Assembly (NCBI GenBank): GCA_001556025.1
Contig: LSIB01000006.1
Location: 62,001-126,000, forward strand
DNA: 64,000 nt
Source of the DNA: Rhizobiales bacterium CCH3-A5
Lineage (GTDB): Bacteria; Pseudomonadota; Alphaproteobacteria; Rhizobiales; Beijerinckiaceae
Direction of reading: 5' to 3'
The notes below the pieces were generated by a model. It ran no database searches, was not told the DNA's origin, and saw nothing but the letters and a program-made list of their open reading frames with translations. Of the stretch, positions 20,155-28,236 are shown piece after piece. Position numbers and translations under genes: made by a program. The first letter of the stretch is position 1, and every line of letters begins with the position of its first letter.

Positions 20155-21165
20155 TCAGGCCGATGGCAGCGTCAGCACGCCGGCCGCGCCGTCTTCCGTC
20201 CCGAAAGCCAGCCGCTTGCCGGGCTTGTCCCAGGCGAAGGCGGTGATCCCGCTGCCCTTCTGCGCGGGGCGCACCAGCAGTTCCGACGCGTCGGTCAGGC
20301 GGATCATCAGGATGCAGCCGTCATCATAGCCGACGGCGAGCACCAGCGCACGCGGATGGAAGGCGACGCGCGTGACCTTGGCATGGCGCGCGCCGCATTC
20401 GCGCGGGGCCTTGCCCTGCGGCCCGTCGCCCTGGAACGGCCAGACGATCGCGGCGTCCGCGCCGCTGGAGGCGAGCCAGAGTCCGTCATGCGACCAGGAC
20501 AGCGAGCGCGGCTTGGACGGGTATCCGGTCATCCGCATATGGCTCGGCTTTTCGCCGAGCCGCCAGCCATGCAGCGCGTTCTCCTGCATGGCCGAGACGA
20601 CGAAACGTCCGTCCGGGGACCAGGTCACGTCGAGATGCGAGCCCTTCCATTCGAGAAAGTCCGGCTTCGCCTCGGTGTTGGGATACCACAGCGAGACGCC
20701 GTTCATCTGCGCGATGGCAAGGCGATAGCCTTTTGGCGCAAAGACCAGCCCCTGCGGCGTCGAGGCGACGTCGAGCGATTTGACCCGGCCCTTGTCATCG
20801 CGCGCATGGACGCCGCGTCCGGCGTTCCAGGCGAGGCTGCCGCTGGCCGACAGCGTCACGGAATCGATCCAGCGCCGCTTCTCGTCGCGGGCGAGTTCGG
20901 TCGCCTGTCCCTCGGCTGTCAGCGCGACCACGCGCCCGTCGTCGCCGCCCGTAATCAGGCGCTCGCCGTCGCAGCAGGCGCTGAGAATGCCGCCGGCATG
21001 GGCTGTCACCGTCTCCGCGTCACCTTCGCGCCAACGCAGCACCCGCCCGTCGGCGAGAGCCAGCACAAGCGTGCTCTTCAGCCAATGCGCGGCGACGACA
21101 TGCTCGCCGGCCTCGACGGGGACGACATGCTCGCGCAGCGAGACAGGTTTGGGGATTGTGTCCAT
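20155..21165 (-). CDS. WD40-repeat protein linked to CobW
   Basis: This is a 336-aa protein made of about seven WD40-like blades (examples: DGRVLRWREGD, VTWSPDGRFVVSAM, LSWSHDGLWLASSGADAAIVW, VAFHPRALVLAVGYDDGCILM, FAWDKPGKRLAFGTEDG). There is no signal peptide. It lies downstream of the CobW GTPase gene on the same strand, a pairing known in rhizobia-type genomes, so a role in handling zinc or as a scaffold for the GTPase is plausible but unproven. I chose ATG 21165; a TTG two codons earlier is possible. Confidence 0.88.
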   Translation of the reverse strand: MDTIPKPVSLREHVVPVEAGEHVVAAHWLKSTLVLALADGRVLRWREGDAETVTAHAGGILSACCDGERLITGGDDGRVVALTAEGQATELARDEKRRWIDSVTLSASGSLAWNAGRGVHARDDKGRVKSLDVASTPQGLVFAPKGYRLAIAQMNGVSLWYPNTEAKPDFLEWKGSHLDVTWSPDGRFVVSAMQENALHGWRLGEKPSHMRMTGYPSKPRSLSWSHDGLWLASSGADAAIVWPFQGDGPQGKAPRECGARHAKVTRVAFHPRALVLAVGYDDGCILMIRLTDASELLVRPAQKGSGITAFAWDKPGKRLAFGTEDGAAGVLTLPSA

Positions 21166-21265
21166 GGGCAACGCTTTAGCTTCTGCGAGGTGTTTCGCAA
21201 ACAGGTGTCGTTCCGGGGGCGGTCCGAAGGGTCGAACCCGAAATCCACGAACGGGTGAGCCTCAA

Positions 21266-21354
21266 CCGTCATGCTCGCCTGGTGGCGAGCATCCACGCCT
21301 TGGTCACAAGGCTCGACAGCGGATGACGTGGATGGTCGCGACAGGCCCGACCAT
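21266..21354. repeat. two-hairpin intergenic repeat
   Basis: The 260-bp gap between the CobW and WD40 genes has two perfect inverted repeats: 21271-21279/21284-21292 (ATGCTCGCC / GGCGAGCAT, 4-nt loop) and 21332-21338/21348-21354 (ATGGTCG / CGACCAT). The form 'GTCATGCTCG...CGAGCATCCACG' is one I recognise as a dispersed repeat in this bacterial group. It may stabilise or end the upstream part of the operon transcript. The flank up to 21425 holds no gene. Confidence 0.65.
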
Positions 21355-21425
21355 GACGAAACCGGAGTCCGGTCGTGGGTTCGGGGTTGGCTGCTTTGCC
21401 GCGTCCCGGAATGACAGTCGGGCGC

Positions 21426-22388
21426 TCACGCCGCGCAGGCGAGAAAGCCCTTGCGCAGCTCGGCCTCGTCGAGGTCGCGGCCGATGAAGACCAGGCGGGA
21501 GTTGCGCGTCTCGCCGCTCTTCCAGTCGCGCTGGAGATCGCCGTCGAGGATCATGTGGACGCCCTGAAAGACGAAGCGGCGCGGCTCGTCCTTGAAGGCG
21601 AGAATGCCCTTCGAGCGCAGGATGTTGGGGCCTTGCGCCTGGCTGAGATCGTTGATCCAGGGCATGAACTTTTCCGGATCGACATCGCCGGGGATCGTGA
21701 ACGATAGCGAGCGCACCTCATCGGAATGGTGGTGATGGTGCCCGGCCTCGAGGAAATCAGGCTCGATGTCGAGGATGCGGTCGAGATCGAAGGCGTTGCG
21801 GTCCAGCAACTGGTCGATCGGCAGGTCGCAGCGCGTGGTCCTGTGCAGCTTCGCATAGGGGTTGATTGCCCGGATATTGGCCTCGACCTCGGCCAGTTCC
21901 TCCGCCGAGACGAGATCGACCTTGTTGAGGATGATCACGTCGGCGAAGGCGATCTGGTTCTTGGCTTCGGGCGCATCCTTCAGCCGCTGCGTCAGCCATT
22001 TCGCGTCGGTAACGGTCACGACGGCATCAAGCTTCGTGGCGTCGCCGACATCCTGGTCGACGAAGAAGGTCTGGGCGACCGGGGCGGGATCGGCGAGCCC
22101 CGTTGTCTCGACGATGATCGCGTCGAACTTGCCCTTGCGCTTCATCAGCCCGTCGAGGATTCGGATGAGGTCGCCGCGCACCGTGCAGCAGATGCAGCCA
22201 TTGTTCATCTCGAAGACTTCTTCATCCGCGCCGACCACGAGGTCGCCATCGATGCCGGTCTCGCCGAACTCGTTGACGATCACAGCGAATTTCTTGCCGT
22301 GGTCCTCGGTCAGGATGCGGTTGAGGAGCGTGGTCTTGCCGGCGCCCAGATAGCCTGTGAGCACCGTGACGGGGATTTTTTCGGGCAT
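21426..22388 (-). CDS. CobW/COG0523 GTPase (probable zinc chaperone)
   Basis: This is a 320-aa G3E GTPase. Walker A is [12 protein letters not shown] near residues 12-23; the metal motif is CICC in [20 protein letters not shown] is the guanine motif. A His run ([11 protein letters not shown]) precedes the C-terminal CobW domain. The zinc-regulated subgroup inserts zinc into proteins when zinc is scarce; placement behind znuA supports that over a cobalamin role. No cobalamin genes are nearby. Confidence 0.93.
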   Translation of the reverse strand: MPEKIPVTVLTGYLGAGKTTLLNRILTEDHGKKFAVIVNEFGETGIDGDLVVGADEEVFEMNNGCICCTVRGDLIRILDGLMKRKGKFDAIIVETTGLADPAPVAQTFFVDQDVGDATKLDAVVTVTDAKWLTQRLKDAPEAKNQIAFADVIILNKVDLVSAEELAEVEANIRAINPYAKLHRTTRCDLPIDQLLDRNAFDLDRILDIEPDFLEAGHHHHHSDEVRSLSFTIPGDVDPEKFMPWINDLSQAQGPNILRSKGILAFKDEPRRFVFQGVHMILDGDLQRDWKSGETRNSRLVFIGRDLDEAELRKGFLACAA

Positions 22389-22430
22389 GGGTCTGACCTG
22401 ATGGATGGCTGACGCAGACGGGGCCGGCGC

Positions 22431-23372
22431 TCAGGCCGGGCCGGCGCCGAGCGCCTTCTCGATCTGGCTTATATTGTGTTTCATCATCGCGATGTAAGTC
22501 CTGGCGGGGCCGTCCGGTGCCGACAGCGCGTCGGAAAACAGCCGCCCGCCGATCTTCGCCCCCGTCTCGCGGGCGATCTGCTCGATCAGGCGCGGATTGG
22601 TGACGTTTTCGAGGAAGACGGCCGGAATCTTCTCGGCCTTGATCTGCCGGATGATGCGGGCGACATCCCTTGCCGAGGCCTCGGCCTCGGTCGAGACGCC
22701 CTGCGGCGCGATGAACCGGATGCCATAGGCCTTGATGAAATAGCCGAAGGCGTCGTGCGAGGTAATTGCCTTGCGCCGGTCGGCGGGGATGCGCGCCACG
22801 GCCGCCCTGATCTCGGCCTCGACCCCATCGAGCTGCGCGAGATAGGCCGCCGCATTGGCGTCATAGACCGCCTTGCCGGCAGGATCGGCAGCACTCAGCG
22901 CGTCGCGGATGTTGGCAACGTAGATCTTGGCGTTCGGAACGCTCTGCCAGGCATGAGGGTCGGCTTCGCCGGCATGGCTGTGGCCATGCTTGTCCTTCTT
23001 GCCATGGCCGTGATCGTCGCCCGCCGCCTGCAATAGCGCAATGCCGCTTGTCGCGGTCGCGATCGTACCCTTTGCACCCGAGGACTTGATCAACCGCGTC
23101 ATCCAGCCCTCGAATTTCAGACCGTTGACGACGATCAGCTTCGCCGCCGCGAGCGTCTTCGCATCGGCCGGCGTCGGCGAGTAGACATGGGCGTCGCCAT
23201 CGGGGCCGACCAGCGTCGTGACGCTGACTCGCTCGCCGCCGACCTGACGGACGAGATCGCCGAGGATCGAGAAACTCGCGAAGACGGCCAGCTTCTCCTG
23301 CGCGAAAGCGGGCAGGCTCGCGAGAGTCAGGCCGGCGACGGCGCCCGCAATCAGGTCACGACGGTTCAGCAT
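22431..23372 (-). CDS. znuA: zinc ABC transporter substrate-binding protein
   Basis: This is a 313-aa periplasmic cluster A-I binding protein. It has a Sec signal peptide (LIAGAVAGLTLASLPAFA). The metal ligands of the family are seen as HVYSPTP, DPHAWQSV and TSHDAFGYF. A His/Asp/Lys-rich loop between (DDHGHGKKDKHGHSHAGEAD) is typical of zinc-specific members. It begins 38 bp after the znuB stop, and a Zur-box-like site lies in that gap, so it can be transcribed on its own as well as with znuCB. Confidence 0.95.
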   Translation of the reverse strand: MLNRRDLIAGAVAGLTLASLPAFAQEKLAVFASFSILGDLVRQVGGERVSVTTLVGPDGDAHVYSPTPADAKTLAAAKLIVVNGLKFEGWMTRLIKSSGAKGTIATATSGIALLQAAGDDHGHGKKDKHGHSHAGEADPHAWQSVPNAKIYVANIRDALSAADPAGKAVYDANAAAYLAQLDGVEAEIRAAVARIPADRRKAITSHDAFGYFIKAYGIRFIAPQGVSTEAEASARDVARIIRQIKAEKIPAVFLENVTNPRLIEQIARETGAKIGGRLFSDALSAPDGPARTYIAMMKHNISQIEKALGAGPA

Positions 23373-23393
23373 GGCAGCTCTCCGGCAGATAAT

Positions 23394-23411
23394 GAAACAC
23401 TATAACATCAC
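23394..23411 (-). promoter_or_regulatory. putative Zur operator in front of znuA
   Basis: On the minus strand the site reads GTGATGTTATAGTGTTTC. It contains the ATGTTATA half-site known from proteobacterial Zur boxes and aligns with the site at 25208-25224 (shared pattern GTRATRTTATA). It lies 21-39 bp upstream of znuA inside an otherwise GC-rich sequence. No zur gene is in the window. Confidence 0.55.
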
Positions 23412-24286
23412 TAACGCTGGAGATGGGCGGCAGGCAAGAGGCGGCGCGCAAGCCCGCCCTGCGAGCCGAACAGGAGCGAGCCGAGATAGAGCACGCCGGC
23501 CGCCAGGATGATCGCCGGCCCCGCGGGAAGATTGCTGCCGGCCGAATAGGAGACGACGAGCCCGGCATAGCCGGCGACCATGCCAAAGCCGCAGGCGAGC
23601 AGGATCAGTCGCGTGATATCGGCGGTCCAGAAGCGGGCGGCGGCGGCGGGCAGCATCATCAGCCCGACCGCGAGCAATGTGCCGAGCGCATGGAACCCGG
23701 CGACGAGATTGAGCACGACGAGCGCAAGGAAGGTCAGATGCACGACGCCGCCCGAACGGCTGACCGAGCGCAGAAAGCCGGGATCGACGCATTCCATCAC
23801 CAGCGGGCGATAGAGCGCCGCCAGCGCGAGCAGGCTCGCCGTCGCCACGCTCGCCAGCAGCACGAGCACGTCGTTGTCGAGCGCCAGCACATTGCCGAAC
23901 AGGACATGGAAGAGATCGACCGCCGAACCGCGCAGCGAGACGATGGTGACGCCGAGCGCCAGCGAGATCAGGTAGAAAGCCGCGAGCGAAGCGTCCTCCT
24001 TCATCACGGTGAGGCGCGCCACCGCGCCGGCCGCCAAGGCGACCGCAAACCCCGCCGCAAGCCCGCCCAGCGTCATCGCCGGCAGCGAGAAGCCCGCGAC
24101 AAGATAGCCGATCGCCGCGCCGGGCAGGATCGCATGCGCCATGGCGTCGCCCGTCAGGCTCATCCGGCGCAGCATCAAGAAGACGCCGATCGGCGCGCCC
24201 GAGACCGACAGCGCCATGATCCCGACGAGCGCCCGGCGCATGAAGTCGAATTCGGCGAAGGGGCCGATGAGGAGGTCGTAGAGCAT
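23411..24286 (-). CDS. znuB: zinc ABC transporter permease
   Basis: This is a 291-aa permease of the ABC-3 family with about eight or nine membrane helices. Hallmarks are MLRRMSLTGDAMAHAILPGAAIGYL (coupling region to the ATPase) and LAVGLMMLPAAAARFW. The ATG at 24286 begins MLYDLLIGPF; a longer open frame to 24661 runs over znuC in another frame and is rejected. It follows znuC by 25 bp. The stop codon touches the Zur-like site in front of znuA. Confidence 0.94.
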   Translation of the reverse strand: MLYDLLIGPFAEFDFMRRALVGIMALSVSGAPIGVFLMLRRMSLTGDAMAHAILPGAAIGYLVAGFSLPAMTLGGLAAGFAVALAAGAVARLTVMKEDASLAAFYLISLALGVTIVSLRGSAVDLFHVLFGNVLALDNDVLVLLASVATASLLALAALYRPLVMECVDPGFLRSVSRSGGVVHLTFLALVVLNLVAGFHALGTLLAVGLMMLPAAAARFWTADITRLILLACGFGMVAGYAGLVVSYSAGSNLPAGPAIILAAGVLYLGSLLFGSQGGLARRLLPAAHLQR

Positions 24287-24311
24287 CGGCCCGGCTGGGG
24301 TTGGCCTGAGA

Positions 24312-25061
24312 TCAGGCGGCAGCGCGCTGGCAGGGAGCGGCGTGGCTGTCGAAGGCCTCGACCATGCGGCGCGCCCTGAGCAGGTTCTCTGCCGTAAGCA
24401 CCTGCGCGGTGTCGCCCCAGGCGACGGTCTCGCGCGCCAGCAGCAGCGTCTGCGGAAAGGCGCGGCGCACCGTCTCAATGTCGTGCAGCACGGCGACGAC
24501 CGTGCGGTTCTCGCCATGCCAGCGCTGGACCAACGCCAGCAGGTCGGCCGTGGTGCGGGCGTCGATCGCGGTGAAGGGCTCGTCGAGCAGAATGATGTCG
24601 GCGTCCTGAAGCAGCAACCGCGCAAACAGCGCCCGCTGCATCTGGCCGCCCGAAAGCGCACCGATCGGACGGCGCTCGAAGCCGGTCAGGCCGACAGCCG
24701 CGATGGCCGCCTCGACCTTGCTCTTGGCGCCGAGCCCGATCCGCCCGAAAATGCCAGCCTGGCTCCACAAACCCATGGCGACGAGATCGTAGACATGGAT
24801 CGGGAACGAGCGGTCGAGATCGGCCGATTGCGGCAGATAGGCCAGCCGCTTGCCCTTCGACAGCGTCAAGCCGCCGTCCAGCGGCGACAGCGCCCCGGCG
24901 ATGCCCTTGAGCAGCGTCGATTTTCCCGCGCCGTTGGGGCCGACGATGGCGGTCAGGCTGCCCTGCGCGATCTCGCCCGACAGATGATGCACCGCCGGAT
25001 GGCGGTCATAGCCGAGCGTCAGATCGTCGAGGCGGATGGCGGGCACGGTCACTCTCGTCAC
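24312..25061 (-). CDS. znuC: zinc ABC transporter ATPase
   Basis: This is a 249-aa ATPase: Walker A GPNGAGKST, signature LSGGQMQR, Walker B IILLDEPF, and the H-loop in LHDIETVR. It drives zinc uptake with ZnuB and ZnuA. The start is GTG at 25061 in a GTGA overlap with the stop of the 48-aa peptide gene upstream, so translation is probably coupled. Confidence 0.94.
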   Translation of the reverse strand: MTRVTVPAIRLDDLTLGYDRHPAVHHLSGEIAQGSLTAIVGPNGAGKSTLLKGIAGALSPLDGGLTLSKGKRLAYLPQSADLDRSFPIHVYDLVAMGLWSQAGIFGRIGLGAKSKVEAAIAAVGLTGFERRPIGALSGGQMQRALFARLLLQDADIILLDEPFTAIDARTTADLLALVQRWHGENRTVVAVLHDIETVRRAFPQTLLLARETVAWGDTAQVLTAENLLRARRMVEAFDSHAAPCQRAAA

Positions 25062-25204
25062 AGGATCACGGCGAGCGTCGCCGCCCAGACCAGGGCGATC
25101 ACGCCGAAGGCGATGCCGAGCCGCTGCCCAGCCGATAGCCGCAGCAGCGACCAGCCCGGATTCTCGGAAACGGCGCGATGGGCATGGGCGTGCGGATGGC
25201 TCAT
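25058..25204 (-). CDS. 48-aa His-rich single-span membrane peptide of the zinc operon
   Basis: The first gene of the znu block is a very short frame that starts MSHPHAHAHRAVSENPGW and ends with one membrane helix (LGIAFGVIALVWAATLAVIL). Four histidines near the start in a His-x pattern could bind zinc. It overlaps znuC by GTGA, and a Zur-like palindrome lies 4 bp upstream of its ATG, which supports real translation. I do not know a named family. It may assist the transporter or merely act as a translated leader. Confidence 0.7.
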   Translation of the reverse strand: MSHPHAHAHRAVSENPGWSLLRLSAGQRLGIAFGVIALVWAATLAVIL

Positions 25205-25207
25205 ATG

Positions 25208-25224
25208 GAATGATATAATATTAC
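25208..25224 (-). promoter_or_regulatory. putative Zur operator in front of the znuCB block
   Basis: The minus-strand site GTAATATTATATCATTC is an AT-rich imperfect palindrome, the most AT-rich stretch of the neighbourhood. It shares GTRATRTTATA with the site before znuA. It ends 4 bp from the ATG of the 48-aa gene, so bound Zur would block transcription at or near the start. Confidence 0.55.
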
Positions 25225-25275
25225 GTGGCCGCTGAGGCAAGCCGACGCGGAAAACTGTCCCCGGCCATCGCCCGG

Positions 25276-26895
25276 TCAAAACGGGAGATATTGATAGAGC
25301 CAGGTCTCGGTAAGCACCTGATCGCCGCCGCGCAGGAAGCAGCGCATCTCGATCGGGTCGTTGCCCTCCGCCGTGAGGTCGAACTGGGCGCGCCAGTGGC
25401 CGGGCACGTCGTTGGGAACCGCTTCTGCGAAGACGTAGGAGAACGCGCCCCGCGAGGCCGAGAGCACGACCTCCGGCTTGACGCCGAACGGGATCGTCTC
25501 CAGCGAAGGCCCCTTGAACTCGACCATGAATTTGCGCACGCCCTTGGGCCGTGTCGTGCCGGGCTGGCCGCCATTGCCGAGCCGGGTCGCGACGACGCGC
25601 CCGAGCGGCGATGGAAACGGCTCGTCGGCAAGCCAGTGCAGCTTGTATCTGAACGCATAGGACGCGCCGGCCCGCGCCGGCCCGTCCGGCACCCACATCG
25701 CGACGATGTTGTCGTGGATCTCGTCGTCGGTCGGGATTTCGATGAGCTGGACCGCGCCCCTGCCCCAGTCTCCTTGCGTCTCGACCCACAGGCTCGGCCG
25801 GCGCTCGTAGAACACGCCGTCGAGATAGTTCCCGATCTCGCGGTCGCGCTGCATCAGGCCGAAGCCGCGCGGCGCGTTGTCGGAGAAGGAGGAGGCGATG
25901 GTGCGCTGCGGGTTGTTGAGCGGCCGCCAGGCGCGCTCGCCCGCGCCGGTCCAGAGCGCGAGCCCGTCCGAATCATGCACCTCAGGCCGCCAGTCGACGG
26001 CGGTCGCCTTTGCGGTTTCGGAATACCAGAACATCGAGGTCAGCGGCGCGATGCCGAGCCGTTCGACGTCGCGGCGCAGCCAGAGCGCCTTCTCGATCTC
26101 CATGGTGACGCCCTTGCCGCGTTGCATGCGGAAACGGAAGGCCCCGGCGACCGACGGCCCCGACAGGAGCGCATAGACCACGACATGCTCGGAGGCCTCC
26201 TTGGGCGTCTCCAGCCAGACATGAGTGAAATCGGGGAACTCTTCCGCCTTGCCGCCGACGGCCGGGTCGATCGCCAGACCGCGCGCCGAAAGCCCGTACT
26301 GGTAGAGTTCGCCGATGGCCCGGAAATAGGAGGCTCCGAGAAACGCGACCCAGTCGTTCTTCTTCCAGTCGAGCTTCTCGCCCTTGCGGCCGGGATGGCC
26401 CGAACGGCTTTCCTGGAAGCGGAAGCCGGCGAAGCCCGCACCCTGCGGCAGTTCATGCGCCGGCGAATCCGCCGGCATGTCGAAATAGCGCTCGTTGTAG
26501 ACGATCTCGCGGGCCTGGCCGTTGTCGAGCACATGCATGCGCGCCGGCTTCTGGAAATAGCGCCCGAGATGGAAGAAGGTCACCGGCCAGGGCGACGGCC
26601 CATCGGCCCAGAGCGCCATCTCCGGCTTGAAGCGGATCTTGCCATGGGCGTCGTAGTCGATCCGCTCCAGAACGTCCGGGCGCGGGCTCGGCGGGGCCTG
26701 ATAGGGCCTGGCGGCCAGATCGCGCGCCCGCTCCTTGAGCCCGTCGAAGCTGAACGCCTCGGCGCTCCCCAGCGTCAGGCCCTGCTGCGCGAGCGCGGCC
26801 GGCGAAAAGCCGAGCGCCGCCAGAGCGGCGGTCGCGCCAGCACTGGCGAGCAGGGTGCGGCGGTCGGGGCGGGGCGGCGTGGCGCGCAGGGTCAT
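25276..26895 (-). CDS. periplasmic glucan biosynthesis protein (OpgD/OpgG family)
   Basis: This is a 539-aa MdoG-domain protein involved in making osmoregulated periplasmic glucans. The N-terminus has a Tat-type signal (PDRRTLLASAG, then a hydrophobic stretch to ALA-QQG), as in OpgD, whereas E. coli OpgG uses Sec. Family stretches: FSFDGLKERARDLA, RAWRPLNNPQRT, FGLMQRDREIGNYLDG, GDWGRGAVQLIEIPT. No opgH glycosyltransferase is nearby. The ATG at 26895 fits the signal peptide. I cannot decide D versus G from sequence alone. Confidence 0.9.
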   Translation of the reverse strand: MTLRATPPRPDRRTLLASAGATAALAALGFSPAALAQQGLTLGSAEAFSFDGLKERARDLAARPYQAPPSPRPDVLERIDYDAHGKIRFKPEMALWADGPSPWPVTFFHLGRYFQKPARMHVLDNGQAREIVYNERYFDMPADSPAHELPQGAGFAGFRFQESRSGHPGRKGEKLDWKKNDWVAFLGASYFRAIGELYQYGLSARGLAIDPAVGGKAEEFPDFTHVWLETPKEASEHVVVYALLSGPSVAGAFRFRMQRGKGVTMEIEKALWLRRDVERLGIAPLTSMFWYSETAKATAVDWRPEVHDSDGLALWTGAGERAWRPLNNPQRTIASSFSDNAPRGFGLMQRDREIGNYLDGVFYERRPSLWVETQGDWGRGAVQLIEIPTDDEIHDNIVAMWVPDGPARAGASYAFRYKLHWLADEPFPSPLGRVVATRLGNGGQPGTTRPKGVRKFMVEFKGPSLETIPFGVKPEVVLSASRGAFSYVFAEAVPNDVPGHWRAQFDLTAEGNDPIEMRCFLRGGDQVLTETWLYQYLPF

Positions 26896-27147
26896 GTCGG
26901 GCTTGAGCTCGGCTTCTGGCGGGGGCTGACTGGGTGGGGATTGTCTCGGCTAACCCGTACCTCTGGCAAGGGCAACCGGGATGCTGTTCGCCTCCCTGCA
27001 CGGCAAAAATGGCGAAAGCGTCACGCGGGGCAGCCGATGGCGGGGCGTCTGCACGCGACTTGCGCTTTCCATTCCGGCACAGGCTGCTCTACAACAACCG
27101 CAAGCCGTTCATCGAATGCGGTGTTTTCTTTTGTCTCGGGAGGTTAC

Positions 27148-28119
27148 ATGACCATGTTTTCCAAGCGCTCCGGCGCGATCGCCGGCCTCGCGACCGCGGC
27201 GCTGATCGCACTCAGCCCCGCTGCGGCCCGCGCGCAGGATTTCATCAACGTCCTGACCGGCGGCACGTCTGGCGTGTATTATCCGCTCGGCGTCGCGCTT
27301 TCCAAGATCTATGGCGAGAAGGTCCCCAACACACGCCCGACCGTGCAGGCCACCAAGGCCTCGGTCGAAAACCTGCAACTGCTGCAGCAGGGCAAGGGCG
27401 AGATCGCCTTCACGCTGGGAGATTCGCTTGCCGCCGCCTGGAACGGCGATGAGGAAGCCGGCTTCAGGACACCGCTGAAGAAGCTGCGCGGCATCACCGC
27501 GATCTATCCCAACTACATCCAGATCGTCGCCTCGAAGGATTCGGGCATCAAGACGCTGGCCGATCTCAAGGGCAAGCGCCTCTCTGTCGGCGCGCCGAAA
27601 TCCGGTACCGAGCTCAATGCCCGCGCGATTCTCGCCGCCGCCGGGATGAGCTACAAGGACCTGTCCAAGATCGAGTATTTGCCCTTCGCGGAATCGGTCG
27701 AGCTGATGAAGAACCGCCAGCTCGACGCCACCCTGCAATCGGCCGGGCTTGGCGTCGCCTCGCTGCGCGATCTCGCAACCTCGGTCGAGATCACCGTGGT
27801 CGAGGTGCCCGCCGCCGTGGTCGACAAGGCTGGCCCTCCTTTCGTGAAGGCGACGATCCCGGCCAACACCTATACCGGACAGACCGCGCCGGTGCAGGCG
27901 GCCGCCGCGCTGAACTACCTCGTCACCCATGAGGGCATGAAGGAAGAGACGGTCTACCAGATGACCAAGGCCGTCTATGATAGCCTGCCTGACCTCGTCG
28001 CAGCCCATGCCGCCGCCCGCGCGATCAAGCTCGAAGGCGCGCTCGATGGCATGCCGCTGCCGCTGCATCCAGGCGCGGCGCGCTACTTCAAGGAAAAGGG
28101 CCTGAAGGTCGGCTCCTGA
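27148..28119 (+). CDS. TAXI family TRAP transporter substrate-binding protein
   Basis: This is a 323-aa periplasmic binding protein with a Sec signal peptide (ATAALIALSPAAARAQ). The mature start FINVLTGGTSGVYYPLG and the NTRPTVQATKASVENLQLLQ stretch are characteristic of TAXI (TRAP-associated extracytoplasmic immunogenic) proteins. A good ribosome site (GGGAGG) stands before ATG 27148. The ligand is unknown; TAXI proteins bind small organic anions such as amino or dicarboxylic acids. It is separated from the permease gene by a terminator, which would let the binding protein be made in excess. Confidence 0.94.
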   Translation: MTMFSKRSGAIAGLATAALIALSPAAARAQDFINVLTGGTSGVYYPLGVALSKIYGEKVPNTRPTVQATKASVENLQLLQQGKGEIAFTLGDSLAAAWNGDEEAGFRTPLKKLRGITAIYPNYIQIVASKDSGIKTLADLKGKRLSVGAPKSGTELNARAILAAAGMSYKDLSKIEYLPFAESVELMKNRQLDATLQSAGLGVASLRDLATSVEITVVEVPAAVVDKAGPPFVKATIPANTYTGQTAPVQAAAALNYLVTHEGMKEETVYQMTKAVYDSLPDLVAAHAAARAIKLEGALDGMPLPLHPGAARYFKEKGLKVGS

Positions 28120-28148
28120 GCCGCCGAAGCCCCTGATGGACGAAACAC

Positions 28149-28180
28149 GGGCGAGGCCGGATTGTCGGCCTCGCCCTTTT
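28149..28180 (+). terminator. intercistronic terminator between TAXI protein and permease
   Basis: A perfect 11-bp stem (GGGCGAGGCCG / CGGCCTCGCCC) with a 6-nt loop is followed by TTTT. It lies 30 bp after the binding-protein stop and 57 bp before the permease ATG. Partial read-through would give the usual surplus of binding protein over permease. Confidence 0.85.
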
Positions 28181-28236
28181 GCGTGACTGACGACAAACGA
28201 GACCGCCGGTCAGCGGGCGGCGACGAGGATTGCCAG

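Noticed and set aside
25225..28119. 964-aa plus-strand frame ending in the TAXI protein
   Set aside because: The first two thirds is a shadow of the OpgD/G gene. The real start is ATG 27148 with a GGGAGG site and a signal peptide.
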